DNA of 64,000 bases from Clostridium aestuarii (GTDB taxonomy: Bacteria; Bacillota; Clostridia; Clostridiales; Clostridiaceae): positions 379,500 to 443,499 of the forward strand of contig NZ_JAPQER010000001.1 of assembly GCF_026735135.1 (NCBI RefSeq). The letters run 5' to 3'. A program made the position numbers and the translations under genes. Position 1 is the stretch's first letter; every line of letters starts with the position of its first letter. This document shows positions 25,847-35,347 of the stretch, piece by piece. The notes beneath the pieces are model-generated. The model made no database searches and was not told where the DNA came from. It saw only the letters and a program-made list of their open reading frames with translations.

Positions 25847-26572
25847 TTACATAAGGACTTCATAAACTTCTCTTAAGAAAGTATCTACTTTTATGAATAT
25901 TTCTTTTGACTCTTTACCTTCTTCTTCATATGAAAATACATAATATTCCTTTTCAGGACTATCAAATTTAAATTCATACTTTGATTCATTATATTTTAAT
26001 TTCTTGTTCTTAAGTGGAGATGATTTTATAAATTTTTCTGCTATTTTCTTACTTTCTTCTTCAGAAACTGGCTCCTTAGAATATTTATACTCCCATAACT
26101 TTTTATCATCAATTTTATCATCTTTTATACCTTTTTCCCTTTTATATTCTTCCTTTAATTTATTCCATGCAGAAGATGAACCTGTAATTGCAAAAACCTG
26201 TTTACTCTCTAGTGCTACACTTACTAGTAAATCCCCTTTATTACTACTTATAGGAACAATCCAATATGTATTCATATCAGTTATCTTATCTGGATTAAAT
26301 TTCTTCTTATCAGCTTTGAAATCAAAGTACTCTTTAGATGCCTTAACTGCTATTTTAAATGCTTCTTCCTTAGTAATTTCCACTTTTTCTTTCTTATAAT
26401 TCTCTTTGGTACTATTAGCATTCTGATTTTGTGCAACAGTTTCCTTTGAAGATTCCACTTTTATACTTTCATTTCCATCTACTTTGGAAAGTTGCTCTTG
26501 TGAACCACATGATGAAAGTGGCATAACCATGCTTGCTACCAACATCGATATAAATATTTTCTTTTTTAACAT
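25847..26572 (-). CDS. lipoprotein of unknown function
   Basis: A 241-residue exported lipoprotein: signal peptide with lipobox LSSC at about 19-22, a Lys/Glu/Asn-rich linker, then two segments that look like repeated PepSY-type units (EITKEEAFKIAVKASKEYFD and VSEEESKKIAEKFIKSSPL). PepSY-like domains often act as inhibitors or chaperones outside the cell; here this is only a resemblance. GAGGTG precedes the ATG. It is divergent from the thioredoxin lipoprotein gene. Confidence 0.75.
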   Translation of the reverse strand: MLKKKIFISMLVASMVMPLSSCGSQEQLSKVDGNESIKVESSKETVAQNQNANSTKENYKKEKVEITKEEAFKIAVKASKEYFDFKADKKKFNPDKITDMNTYWIVPISSNKGDLLVSVALESKQVFAITGSSSAWNKLKEEYKREKGIKDDKIDDKKLWEYKYSKEPVSEEESKKIAEKFIKSSPLKNKKLKYNESKYEFKFDSPEKEYYVFSYEEEGKESKEIFIKVDTFLREVYEVLM

Positions 26573-26707
26573 TTTTACACCTCTTTATTTAGTTTGAAAT
26601 TTTCAGTAGTGTACGAACATTTAGTATTTCTCTAACAACCTTATCATATGCATACTAATAAATAGTTACGAAAACTTTACAATATATATAGTTTTTCCCA
26701 TTATAAC

Positions 26708-26723
26708 CTTACAAAAATGTAAG
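26708..26723. promoter_or_regulatory. palindrome CTTACA-AAAA-TGTAAG in a divergent region
   Basis: A perfect 6-4-6 inverted repeat, with a further TGTAAG half-site near 26740. It lies between the lipoprotein gene and the thioredoxin cassette. It could be an operator or a weak hairpin; no regulator is adjacent. Confidence 0.3.
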
Positions 26724-26820
26724 ATTATAATATTATTTTGTAAGACAAAGAAATGGACTACTTATACTTTAAAATATATACTTATAATTGTAAATACTTA
26801 AATATTTAGGGGGAAACATC

Positions 26821-27918
26821 ATGAAAAAGAAACTTTTATCAATAATTATAGCAACATTAATTTGTACTTCTATGGCAGCATGTGGTAAATCCACAAAACC
26901 AACTACAGACAATCAAAACAAGTCTCAACAAACTGAGACTCAAAAAGAAACTGCAAAAGATACTCATATGAAATTTGATGAAATGGGACTAGAATATGAT
27001 ATACCAGAAACATGGGCTGAAAAAAAAGGAGTAGGGCCTGCATGTATAGCACCGGGAAAACCAGGTGTAGCTTATATAATCGGAGAAATTCCATACGAAT
27101 ATCTATCAGATGAATTTTATGATAAAATAGTAGAAATGTCTAAGACTGCTAAAACCGAGGAAGAACAAAAAAAACTATTTGAAGAATATCAAAGTAAAGC
27201 AAAAGATTTTTGTACAATTATGGTACTTGATAAAAACACAGATAATGTTGATGACAAAAAACGAAAAGAAGAAGTTTTTGCAAAATATACACACAAAGAT
27301 AAAGTAGCAAAAAAAGATAATTTTGAATGTTACATATTATATAATGATAAATATGATGAATCTGGTTTAACAGATAAAGAAAAGAAAGAATTTAAGGAAG
27401 TATACGCAGCTATTAAGGATTTAAAGAAAAGTATAAAACTATTCAAACCAGTAGATCCTATGGAAAAAGTATCCAATTATAAAAAACTTAATTTTAAAAC
27501 AAAAACTTTAGATGGGAAAAATATAGATAACAGTGTATTCAACGATAATAAGCTTACAATGGTAAATATATGGGCAACATTCTGTGGTCCTTGCAAAGCA
27601 GAAATGCCTGATATTCAAGAACTTTATAAAGAAGTAAAACAAGAAAATATAAATGTACTAGGTATTGTGTCTGATACATTCAATGATGAAGAAAATCAAG
27701 AATTAGCAAAGAAAATAATAAAATCAAAAGACGTTGAATTTACTAATATAATTCCAGATGAATCATTAATGAATGGATTATTAAAAGACATCCCAGGAGT
27801 TCCAACTACTGTATTTGTTGACAACAAAGGAAATATTATTGGTGAACCTATAGTAGGTGGTAACAATAAGGAATTTTATAAGAATGAAATACAAAACAGA
27901 TTAAAGACTTTAAAATAA
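26821..27918 (+). CDS. thioredoxin-fold lipoprotein (TlpA/ResA-like) with N-terminal extra domain
   Basis: A 365-residue lipoprotein with signal peptide and lipobox MAAC (Cys21). Residues about 50-215 form an unrecognised domain with its own cysteines (GPACIAPG, KDFCTIM, FECYIL). Residues about 230-365 form a TlpA/ResA domain with active site WATFCGPCKAEMP (Cys255, Cys258) and the cis-proline region GVPTTVFVD. It acts outside the membrane as a thiol-disulfide enzyme, probably a reductase. It is followed by a small CXXC membrane protein and a NapH-like Fe-S protein in one operon, which I infer supply it with electrons. AGGGGGAAA precedes the ATG. Confidence 0.9.
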   Translation: MKKKLLSIIIATLICTSMAACGKSTKPTTDNQNKSQQTETQKETAKDTHMKFDEMGLEYDIPETWAEKKGVGPACIAPGKPGVAYIIGEIPYEYLSDEFYDKIVEMSKTAKTEEEQKKLFEEYQSKAKDFCTIMVLDKNTDNVDDKKRKEEVFAKYTHKDKVAKKDNFECYILYNDKYDESGLTDKEKKEFKEVYAAIKDLKKSIKLFKPVDPMEKVSNYKKLNFKTKTLDGKNIDNSVFNDNKLTMVNIWATFCGPCKAEMPDIQELYKEVKQENINVLGIVSDTFNDEENQELAKKIIKSKDVEFTNIIPDESLMNGLLKDIPGVPTTVFVDNKGNIIGEPIVGGNNKEFYKNEIQNRLKTLK

Positions 27919-27933
27919 AGGTTATGGTGAAAT

Positions 27934-28092
27934 ATGTATAAAAAACCATTTGAATTGAAAGAGAAAATATTACGGTACGGACTTCTTTTAATAAGTTCAA
28001 GTTTCATAGTTGCAGGCTTATATAGGAATGAAGTAAAAACAGTATTTAAAAAAGCTATAAATATATGTTTGGAGTGTATAGGAATTGGATAA
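27934..28092 (+). CDS. 52-residue membrane protein with C-terminal CXXC (CD1871A family)
   Basis: A short gene 15 bases after the thioredoxin gene. The protein has a basic start, one membrane helix (about 14-30), and ends NICLECIGIG with Cys45 and Cys48. This matches the CD1871A family of CXXC proteins known from clostridial genomes, function unknown. GGTTATGGTG lies upstream of the ATG. Its end overlaps the start of the next gene by eight bases. Position between a thioredoxin lipoprotein and an Fe-S membrane protein suggests a thiol relay across the membrane. Confidence 0.85.
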   Translation: MYKKPFELKEKILRYGLLLISSSFIVAGLYRNEVKTVFKKAINICLECIGIG

Positions 28093-28915
28093 AAGAAGAA
28101 TAACTCAAATAGTCTTTACTTTAATTACGAATTCAAATATAAAAGGCTTTTTTGAAAAGAACATATATAAAGGTCCTCTTAAAAAGATATGTGTTCCGGG
28201 GCTCAACTGCTATTCATGCCCTGGAGCTTTAGGCGCCTGTCCTATCGGTTCAATGCAAGCGGTTATAGGAAGTATAAAATATAATTTTTCATTATATATA
28301 ACAGGGTTTATATCTTTATTAGGACTAATACTAGGAAGATTCATTTGTGGATGGCTATGTCCTTTTGGATTGATTCAGGATTTACTTTACAAAGTACCAT
28401 CTTGTAAGCTTAAATTTAATAAGAAAGTAAACAATGTACTAAAGTATTTAAAATATGTTATTTTACTTGTCTTTGTAATATTGTTACCTATGTTTTTGGT
28501 AGATGAATTTGGAATGAGTCCTCCTTATTTTTGCGAATATATATGCCCTGCAGGTACTTTAGAAGGAGGAATACCTTTAGTATTATTAAACAAATCTTTA
28601 AGGTCTGCTGTTGGATTTTTATTTGCATGGAAGATGTTTATTTTGGTTATTGTCATTGTAGGTTCAATATTTATCTACAGACCATTTTGTAGATACATCT
28701 GTCCTTTAGGTGCATTTTATTCTTTATTTAATCGTATAAGCTTTTACAGGTTCAAAGTAGATGAATATAAGTGTACAAACTGTAAAGCTTGTGTTAAAAA
28801 ATGCAAGTTAAATATAGATGTATATAAAAATCCAAATAGTTCAGAATGCATAAGATGTGGAGATTGTATAAAAGCTTGCCCTACCAATGCTATTGAAAAA
28901 GGATTTTTTAATTAA
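28085..28915 (+). CDS. NapH-like 4Fe-4S membrane protein
   Basis: A 276-residue membrane protein with an N-terminal cysteine group (CVPGLNCYSCPGALGACPIG), the paired NapH motifs CGWLCPFG, CEYICPAG and CRYICPLG, and a C-terminal 2[4Fe-4S] ferredoxin domain (CTNCKACVKKCKLN; CIRCGDCIKACPTN). It starts at TTG 28085 inside the CXXC gene, with TTTGGAGTG upstream. It probably carries electrons from cytoplasmic ferredoxin to the exterior thioredoxin through the CXXC protein; that partnership is inferred from the operon. Confidence 0.88.
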   Translation: MDKRRITQIVFTLITNSNIKGFFEKNIYKGPLKKICVPGLNCYSCPGALGACPIGSMQAVIGSIKYNFSLYITGFISLLGLILGRFICGWLCPFGLIQDLLYKVPSCKLKFNKKVNNVLKYLKYVILLVFVILLPMFLVDEFGMSPPYFCEYICPAGTLEGGIPLVLLNKSLRSAVGFLFAWKMFILVIVIVGSIFIYRPFCRYICPLGAFYSLFNRISFYRFKVDEYKCTNCKACVKKCKLNIDVYKNPNSSECIRCGDCIKACPTNAIEKGFFN

Positions 28916-28965
28916 CAACTTAACTTTCACAGCTAAAAAATCAAAAATTATATTAACATAAACCA

Positions 28966-29002
28966 TTGAAATGCTGTATCACTATCTGATACAGCATTTC
29001 AA
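28966..29002. terminator. intrinsic terminator
   Basis: TTGAAATGCTGTATC (28966-28980) pairs perfectly with GATACAGCATTTCAA (28988-29002). It ends the redox cassette and, on the other strand, the 29020-29154 frame. Confidence 0.85.
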
Positions 29003-29019
29003 CTACAAATACTAACTTA

Positions 29020-29154
29020 CTATCCAAGCACATCATCACGACTACTCTCATCACCAACAACTAAACTAAATTTAATATTCTTATGATAAATTTCAATTTT
29101 TTCTCCCTTAATCAAAGTGTATTTCACTGCTTTTTTATTAACCTCGACCTGTAT
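29020..29154 (-). CDS. possible 44-residue protein with an ATA start
   Basis: An open frame between fruA and a terminator. The product contains VNKKAVKYTLIKGEKIEIYH and ends SSRDDVLG, a plausible small soluble protein. The only ATG/GTG/TTG in frame is GTG at 29127, which has no ribosome site. AAAGGATG lies just before an ATA codon at 29154, which would give a natural-looking N-terminus (MQVEVNKK). I do not recognise the family. It could be a real small gene, a start-lost remnant or chance. Confidence 0.35.
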   Translation of the reverse strand: MQVEVNKKAVKYTLIKGEKIEIYHKNIKFSLVVGDESSRDDVLG

Positions 29155-29196
29155 TAAACATCCTTTAAAGTTTATTTTAAATTTATATATTTATCT

Positions 29197-31068
29197 TTAT
29201 TTATTTATCTGTTTTTTAAGGAGTCCTAACATTATAGCTGTTACAATTGAACCTATTAATATAGCTAAGATATATAGCCAAGGATTTCCTTCAACTATAG
29301 GTATTACAAATAGTCCACCGTGTGGTGCTGGAAGTCCTATATTGAACATCATAGTTAAAGCACCAGCAATTGACGATCCTACAATTATAGAAGGAATTAC
29401 TCTACCAGGATCTGCTGCTGCAAATGGTATAGCACCCTCTGTAATGAATGATAATCCCATTATATAACAAGTCTTTCCTGCTTCTCTTTCACTCTTAGTA
29501 AATTTATTTCTAAATACAGTTGTGGCAATAGCAATTCCTAATGGTGGAACCATTCCGCCTGCCATAACTGCTGCATGTGGTGCAAAATTCCCAGCATCAA
29601 TCATAGCGATACCAAATGTAAATGCTGCCTTATTTATAGGTCCCCCCATATCAACTGCCATCATTCCACCTAGAACCAAACCTAATATAACCTTATTAGC
29701 TGTTCCCATAGAATTCAACCAACCTTGTAAAGCTAAATTCATACTCTTTACAGGATTTACAACCACAAGAAGCATTATTGCTCCAGTTATAAATATACCA
29801 AATAGAGGATATAATAAAACAGGTTTTATGCCTTCTAAAGAATCTGGTAAATTTGAAAACAGTTTTTTTAAGAATACAACAGAATAACCACCTAAAAATC
29901 CTGCTATTAGTCCACCTAAAAATCCTGCTCCATTATTAGCTGCAATAAGCCCACCAACCATAGCAGGTGCAAAACCTGGTCTATCAGCTATACTCATACC
30001 TATAAATCCTGCAAGTATAGGTACCATAAGAGCAAAAGCATTTCCTCCACCTATATCCATAAGTAATTTTGCAAATGGATGGAAGGATGGATCTTTTGGA
30101 TCAAAAGCCTTAATTCCAAACATAAATGAAATAGCTATTAATATACCTCCTCCTACTACAAAAGGAAGCATGTTTGAAACACCATTCATAAGATGTTTAT
30201 AAAATCCTGTTCTTTCACTCTTAGATGTATTAAGATTTTCTTTAGAATTTCCAGAATAATGATACACTGAAGCCTCTCCCTTTCCTGCTCTATCTATAAG
30301 TTCTTCAGCATTTTTTATTCCTTGTACCACTGGAACTTGTATTACTTTTTTCCCTTCAAATCTAGCCATTTCAACTTGCTTATCAGCAGCAACTATTATA
30401 GCTGAAGCCTTCTTTATTTCTTCATCAGTTAATCTATTTTTCACACCTGTAGAACCGTTTGTTTCAACCTTTATAGCTATACCCATTTCTTCTGCTTTGC
30501 TTTTAAGAGCATCTGCTGCCATATAAGTATGAGCTATTCCTGTAGGACACGCTGTTACAGCAAGTACTAACTCTTGTGAAGTAATTGTTTTTGTTTCTTC
30601 TTTATCTGAATTAGCTTCCTCATAAATATCTATTAATTTTAATAATTCCTCTTCACTTTTTACATTCATTAATTTACTTCTAAACTCTTTCTTCATAAGC
30701 ATTACAGATAATCTAGATAGTGTTTCCAAATGATCATTATGTGCACCATCAGACCCAGCTATCATAAAGAATATATGTGCTGGCTGATCATCTAACGAAT
30801 CATAATTTATACCTTTTTTAGAATATCCAAATGCCAATGCTGGAGTTTTAACGGCTGAAGTCTTTGCATGTGGAATTGCCACTCCATCACCAACACCTGT
30901 TGAAGACTGTTCTTCTCTTATTAAAATAGCTTTTTTAAATTCTTCTTTATTGTTTAATCTACCTGCATTATCTAGTTTATTTACAAGTTCATCTAATACT
31001 TCTGATTTTGTAGTCGATTTCAAATTGAGAATTATGGTATCTTTTTTTAAAAGTTCTGTTATTCTCAT
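29197..31068 (-). CDS. fruA: PTS fructose transporter, EIIABC
   Basis: A 623-residue protein with domains in order A-B-C: EIIA (about 1-150, phospho-His67 in GVAIPHAKT), EIIB (about 165-265, phospho-Cys174 in AVTACPTGIAHTY) and the membrane EIIC (about 285-623). It imports fructose as fructose-1-phosphate. It follows fruK and fruR on the same strand, the usual fru operon. AGGGGGAAG precedes the ATG. Confidence 0.95.
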   Translation of the reverse strand: MRITELLKKDTIILNLKSTTKSEVLDELVNKLDNAGRLNNKEEFKKAILIREEQSSTGVGDGVAIPHAKTSAVKTPALAFGYSKKGINYDSLDDQPAHIFFMIAGSDGAHNDHLETLSRLSVMLMKKEFRSKLMNVKSEEELLKLIDIYEEANSDKEETKTITSQELVLAVTACPTGIAHTYMAADALKSKAEEMGIAIKVETNGSTGVKNRLTDEEIKKASAIIVAADKQVEMARFEGKKVIQVPVVQGIKNAEELIDRAGKGEASVYHYSGNSKENLNTSKSERTGFYKHLMNGVSNMLPFVVGGGILIAISFMFGIKAFDPKDPSFHPFAKLLMDIGGGNAFALMVPILAGFIGMSIADRPGFAPAMVGGLIAANNGAGFLGGLIAGFLGGYSVVFLKKLFSNLPDSLEGIKPVLLYPLFGIFITGAIMLLVVVNPVKSMNLALQGWLNSMGTANKVILGLVLGGMMAVDMGGPINKAAFTFGIAMIDAGNFAPHAAVMAGGMVPPLGIAIATTVFRNKFTKSEREAGKTCYIMGLSFITEGAIPFAAADPGRVIPSIIVGSSIAGALTMMFNIGLPAPHGGLFVIPIVEGNPWLYILAILIGSIVTAIMLGLLKKQINK

Positions 31069-31110
31069 ATTCTTCCCCCTTAGTTTTATTGGTTAATCCA
31101 AACCTGTTAA

Positions 31111-32025
31111 TTAGCTTAATTTCGTTATATTAACTTGCTCTATAAGATTTTTAACCTCTTCGCTTTTACATAAATCCACTGAAAAAGCTGTAGCACTTCC
31201 TGATGCTACTCCCCATCTAAAAGCTTCTGTAACATTTAAAGTTTTAGAGTACTCTGCAATAAATCCTGCTACAAGCGAATCTCCTGATCCTACGGAATTT
31301 TTAACGGTGCCCTTTGGTGCTGAAGCTTTATAAACCCCCTCGTTGCATATAAGCAGTGCTCCTTCTGAAGCCATCGAAACTATTACATTTTGTGCCCCCA
31401 TTTCACTAAGCTTTCTTCCATAATATATAATTTCTTCTCTAGTATTTATCTCAGTGTCAAATATATCGCTTAATTCATCATTATTAGGCTTTATTAAAAA
31501 AGGATTATTTTCTAAAGTACATTTCAGTGTTTCCCCAGTTGCATCCACTATTACCTTTACATTATTGTTTAAGCATTTCTTTTGAATTTGTGCATACATA
31601 TCTATAGGCAAGCTTTTTTGAACATTTCCTGCAAGAATAAGGAAATCATCTGATGTTAATTTTTCTAACTTTTTAAACAGCTTTTTCAGGTCATCTTCTT
31701 TTATATCAGGACCTGATCCATTTATTTCTGTTTCTTCATTAGCTTTAAGTTTTACATTAATTCTAGTATCACCTTCTGTACTTATAAAATTTGTATCAAC
31801 CCCCTCACTTTCTAAAAAATTTTTAACATATTCTCCTGTAAAACCTCCTATAAATCCTAATGCTTTACTTTTTACATTTAAATTGTTTAAAACTCTAGAT
31901 ACGTTTATCCCTTTGCCACCAGGATATTTGTAATCTTTTTTTACTCTGTTAACTTCCCCTACTTTGAACTCTTTTACATGAACAATATAATCTATCGACG
32001 GATTAAAAGTTAAAGTATATATCAT
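31111..32025 (-). CDS. fruK: 1-phosphofructokinase
   Basis: A 304-residue PfkB-family kinase (GGKGINVSRVL; catalytic region NSVGSGDSLVAGFI) that turns fructose-1-phosphate into fructose-1,6-bisphosphate. Its ATG overlaps the fruR stop (AATGA), so translation is coupled. FruA follows 42 bases later. LacC-type tagatose kinases are related, but the operon supports FruK. Confidence 0.93.
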   Translation of the reverse strand: MIYTLTFNPSIDYIVHVKEFKVGEVNRVKKDYKYPGGKGINVSRVLNNLNVKSKALGFIGGFTGEYVKNFLESEGVDTNFISTEGDTRINVKLKANEETEINGSGPDIKEDDLKKLFKKLEKLTSDDFLILAGNVQKSLPIDMYAQIQKKCLNNNVKVIVDATGETLKCTLENNPFLIKPNNDELSDIFDTEINTREEIIYYGRKLSEMGAQNVIVSMASEGALLICNEGVYKASAPKGTVKNSVGSGDSLVAGFIAEYSKTLNVTEAFRWGVASGSATAFSVDLCKSEEVKNLIEQVNITKLS

Positions 32026-32771
32026 TCTGTCACAACCTTTACTTTAGTTTTTTCTAAATACTTTTCATAATCTTCAACTTTATTATTAGTAATTATAGAT
32101 GCTTTTTTTAAATCTGCAACCTTAACAAATGTTACCTCACCAAATTTACTTTCATCTGCTAAAACAAATGCTTCACTTGAAAAGTTCATAGCACTCTCCT
32201 TTAAAATAGCTTCTTCAGAATCTGGTGTGGTAAAACCATACTCTAAATGAACAGCATTTATACCTATAAACGCTTTATCAAATCTATATTTTTCTAAACT
32301 TTTCAAAGCATCTGTTCCTATAACTGCCTTAGTTCTACCCTTCACTTTTCCACCAAGTATATATGCATTGATATCCTTTTCAACAAGAGCATCAATATGC
32401 TTAAGTCCATTAGTAACAATAACAATATCTTTTTTGTCCATATATTGTATCATCTCAAATGTTGAAGTACCTGCATCTAAATATATACACTCTCCTTCTT
32501 CTATTAAATCTGCTGCATATTTAGCTATTATTGTTTTTTTATTGATATTTTGAACTAACTTTTCATTATAGCTTGGTTCATTGAATCTTCTTTTTGGAAG
32601 TGTTGCTCCACCATGAATCCTTTTCAACGCATTCATGCTTTCAAGATGAGTAAGGTCACGTCTTATAGTGGATTCTGATGTATTTGTCACCTCTACAAGT
32701 TCATTAATCTTAACTATTCCTCTATTTTTTAAAGCATCCAATATCAATTGTTGTCTTTCTTCTGTTAACAA
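32022..32771 (-). CDS. fruR: DeoR family regulator of the fructose operon
   Basis: A 249-residue DeoR-type repressor: helix-turn-helix (TSESTIRRDLTHLESMNALK) and sugar-phosphate sensor (YLDAGTSTFEMIQYM; VLADESKFG). The start is TTG at 32771 (LTEERQQLILDALKNRG), eight bases after AAAGG; the in-frame GTG at 32780 overlaps that site. It is the first gene of the operon and probably responds to fructose-1-phosphate. Confidence 0.9.
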   Translation of the reverse strand: MLTEERQQLILDALKNRGIVKINELVEVTNTSESTIRRDLTHLESMNALKRIHGGATLPKRRFNEPSYNEKLVQNINKKTIIAKYAADLIEEGECIYLDAGTSTFEMIQYMDKKDIVIVTNGLKHIDALVEKDINAYILGGKVKGRTKAVIGTDALKSLEKYRFDKAFIGINAVHLEYGFTTPDSEEAILKESAMNFSSEAFVLADESKFGEVTFVKVADLKKASIITNNKVEDYEKYLEKTKVKVVTE

Positions 32772-32802
32772 TTTAATCACCTTTCCTCTTCTCTATGTTT
32801 TC

Positions 32803-32831
32803 ATTATAATTCAAAATCAATCATATTTCAA
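32803..32831 (-). promoter_or_regulatory. sigma-A promoter of the fru operon
   Basis: On the minus strand TTGAAA (32826-32831) and TATAAT (32803-32808) are 17 bases apart, 32 bases from the fruR start. Confidence 0.8.
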
Positions 32832-32900
32832 TCATTTTCGTTCAAAACTAATCATTTTCTTTTAAAAAACTTCAAAATTAAATTATTCTCTTCCAAAACA
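32810..32900. promoter_or_regulatory. repeated TTCAAAA motifs upstream of fruR (probable FruR operators)
   Basis: TTCAAAA occurs at 32810, 32841 and 32871, about 30 bp (three helical turns) apart, each followed by A/T-rich AATCAT or AATTAT, and TTCCAAAA occurs at 32891. The first copy lies inside the promoter spacer. DeoR-family repressors commonly use such direct repeats. The rest of the 318-bp gap up to the metA terminator is AT-rich without a gene. Confidence 0.5.
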
Positions 32901-33022
32901 AGCCATTATTAATCAAATTCATCCAAAAACCATCCTCAATAATATTATTATAATATATAATGTAATAATTTAATTTACTTTTTTCCACTAATGAATTATT
33001 AAACCTATTTTTTAATAGAAAA

Positions 33023-33053
33023 AGGCTATTGATAATATTTTTATCAACAGCCT
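33023..33053 (-). terminator. terminator of the metY-metA operon
   Basis: AGGCTATTGATAA (33023-33035) pairs with TTATCAACAGCCT (33041-33053) with one mismatch; a T run follows on the minus strand. Confidence 0.75.
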
Positions 33054-33089
33054 AAAAAGTAAAACTTACATGTAACTATATTTTTTTAT

Positions 33090-34013
33090 TTATTCAATTT
33101 CCTCATTTACATAAGTGTATGGCGTTTCCTGATATACGTAATAATTTAACCAATTAGAAAATAATAAATTAGCATGACCTTTCCACTTAACAATAGGTTT
33201 ATCTTTAGGATTATCATTCTTAAAATAATTCTTAGGAAGTTTGATTTTTTCTCCTAAAGCTACATCTCTATCATATTCCCACTTTAAAGTATCTTTATCA
33301 TATTCGCAATGTCCCATTACAAAAATTTGTCTTCCATCTTTTGAAGCTGCAATATATACACCTGCTTCCTCAGATTCTGATAATATAATAAGATCATTAA
33401 CCTTCTCTATATCATTTTTTCTAACCTCTGTATGTCTAGAATGAGGAACATAAAATTCATCATCAAAACCTCTTAAAAGATTAATTTTTTCTTTATTTAT
33501 GTTATGAGAAAAAACTCCAAAAATTTTTTTCTCAAGAAGATATTTAGGTACACCATAATGATAATAAAGTCCTGCCTGAGCTCCCCAACATATATGAAGA
33601 GTTGAGTATACATTTGTAGTTGAAAAATCCATTATTTTTTTTAACTCTTCCCAATAATCAACATCTTCGTATTCCATTTTTTCAACTGGAGCTCCTGTTA
33701 TTATCATTCCATCAAATTTTTCATTTTTTACTTCTTCTATAGTTTTATAAAAACTAAGCAGATGATTTTGTGAAATATTTTTTGCATCATGAGTTTTAGT
33801 ATGGATAAGTTCAATCTCTACTTGTATTGGTATATTACCAAGTAATCTTAAAAGCTGAGTTTCCGTTTCTACTTTTCTGGGCATTAAATTTACAATGGCT
33901 ATCTTAAGAGGCCTTATATCCTGATGACTAGCTTTTTGTTCATTCATCACGAAAATATTCTCATTTTCAAGAATCTCTGTTGCTGGAAGATCCTTTGGTA
34001 TTACTATCGGCAT
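33090..34013 (-). CDS. metA: homoserine O-acetyltransferase (MetA family)
   Basis: A 307-residue MetA enzyme with catalytic Cys142 in [12 protein letters not shown] and the His/Glu pair in MGHCEYD. Position 111 is Glu ([10 protein letters not shown]). In this family Glu111 goes with acetyl-CoA use and Gly111 with succinyl-CoA, so I call it an acetyltransferase despite the usual succinyltransferase label. That fits metY next door, which uses O-acetylhomoserine. It starts 20 bases after metY and is probably cotranscribed under the riboswitch. Confidence 0.93.
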   Translation of the reverse strand: MPIVIPKDLPATEILENENIFVMNEQKASHQDIRPLKIAIVNLMPRKVETETQLLRLLGNIPIQVEIELIHTKTHDAKNISQNHLLSFYKTIEEVKNEKFDGMIITGAPVEKMEYEDVDYWEELKKIMDFSTTNVYSTLHICWGAQAGLYYHYGVPKYLLEKKIFGVFSHNINKEKINLLRGFDDEFYVPHSRHTEVRKNDIEKVNDLIILSESEEAGVYIAASKDGRQIFVMGHCEYDKDTLKWEYDRDVALGEKIKLPKNYFKNDNPKDKPIVKWKGHANLLFSNWLNYYVYQETPYTYVNEEIE

Positions 34014-34033
34014 AATAAACTTCCTTTCTCTAG

Positions 34034-35314
34034 TTATTTAATTTTTGAAAGGGCTTGATCAAAATCATTAATTATATCAGCTGGATCTTCTATTCCTACA
34101 GATACTCTTATCAAGTCTGGGTAAACCCCTGAAGCTATTTGCTCTTCTTTACTTAACTGTCTATGCGTTGTAGTTGCCGGTTGAAGAACTGAGGTTCTAG
34201 CATCTCCTAGATGAACAACTAAAGCTACTAACTTAAGATTTCTTATAAATTCGCTTCCATTTTCTGCTTCACCCTTTATTCCAAAAGTTAATATTGCACC
34301 TGCTCCTTGTGGTAAAAATTTATCAGCTGCTTCATGACTTGAATGACTTTCAAGTCCAGGATAATTAACCCAGCTAACCTTTTCATGGTTTTCTAAGAAC
34401 TTAGCTAAAGCTAATGTGTTGCTGCAGTGTCTTTCCATTCTCAAATGAAGTGTTTCTAGTCCTAAGTGATTCAAAAATGCATTAAATGGACTTAAGCAAC
34501 TCCCTATATCTCTTAAGAGCTGTACTCTTGCTTTTACTATATATGCTGATTTTCCAAAAGTTTCAACATATTTAACTCCATGATAAGTTGGATCTGGTTC
34601 TACTAATTCAGGAAACTTTCCATTAGTCCAGTCAAAATTACCCCCATCTACAATAATTCCGCCTACACTTGTAGCATGTCCATCTATATATTTAGTTGAA
34701 GAATGAACGACTATATTAGCACCTAACTCTAATGGTCTACAAAGACATGGACTAGCCAATGTGTTATCCACAATAAACGGTACTCCCATCTTCTTTGCAA
34801 TATTTGAAAATTTATCAAAATCTAAAATATTTAATCCTGGATTTCCTATAGTTTCTCCAAAAATAACTTTTGTATTGTCTTTAAATTCTTTTAATATTTC
34901 TTCTTCATTTGCATCAGGATCTACAAAACTCACCTCTATTCCAAACTTCTTAAATGTTGAAGCAAGCAATGTAAAAGTTCCTCCATATATAGTAGAAGCT
35001 GCCACTATATGTTCCCCATTTTTACATATATTTAATAAAGCTAAAGTAGTTGCTGATTGTCCTGATGATACAGCTAAAGCTCCAGCTCCACCTTCTAAAC
35101 TATTAACCTTTTCTTCATAAGCAGCCACTGTTGGATTACTTATTCTTGAATACATGTGCCCTTCCGCTTCCAAATCAAATAATTTTGCTACATGATCTGG
35201 ATCTTCATATTTATAAGTTGTACTTTGAACTATAGGTAGTACCCTAGCTTCTCCTGGTTTTGGACTATATCCTCCTTGCACACATATTGTTCCTTTGCCC
35301 CATTTGTTTGACAT
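34034..35314 (-). CDS. metY: O-acetylhomoserine sulfhydrylase
   Basis: A 426-residue Cys/Met-metabolism PLP enzyme; [16 protein letters not shown] contains the PLP lysine. Its length and the insert around [19 protein letters not shown] fit MetY, which makes homocysteine from O-acetylhomoserine and sulfide. The ATG at 35314 follows AAGGGGGC; the upstream in-frame ATG at 35383 lies inside the riboswitch region. Controlled by the SAM-I riboswitch at 35386-35483. Confidence 0.93.
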   Translation of the reverse strand: MSNKWGKGTICVQGGYSPKPGEARVLPIVQSTTYKYEDPDHVAKLFDLEAEGHMYSRISNPTVAAYEEKVNSLEGGAGALAVSSGQSATTLALLNICKNGEHIVAASTIYGGTFTLLASTFKKFGIEVSFVDPDANEEEILKEFKDNTKVIFGETIGNPGLNILDFDKFSNIAKKMGVPFIVDNTLASPCLCRPLELGANIVVHSSTKYIDGHATSVGGIIVDGGNFDWTNGKFPELVEPDPTYHGVKYVETFGKSAYIVKARVQLLRDIGSCLSPFNAFLNHLGLETLHLRMERHCSNTLALAKFLENHEKVSWVNYPGLESHSSHEAADKFLPQGAGAILTFGIKGEAENGSEFIRNLKLVALVVHLGDARTSVLQPATTTHRQLSKEEQIASGVYPDLIRVSVGIEDPADIINDFDQALSKIK

Positions 35315-35347
35315 GTTAATTGCCCCCTTCATTTTTATATAATAAAA

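Noticed and set aside
26724..26742. PerR-like box (TTATAATATTATTTT) before the thioredoxin cassette
   Set aside because: Only one half matches; such sequences are expected by chance in DNA this rich in A and T.
28085..28092. Frameshift between the CXXC protein and the NapH-like protein
   Set aside because: The eight-base overlap has a separate TTG start with its own ribosome site, and the small protein ends exactly where its family does, so these are two genes.
32810..32950. Repeats upstream of fruR considered as a CRISPR array
   Set aside because: The repeats are only 7-15 bp, degenerate and without unique spacers of constant length; operator repeats are the better reading. No cas genes are in the window.
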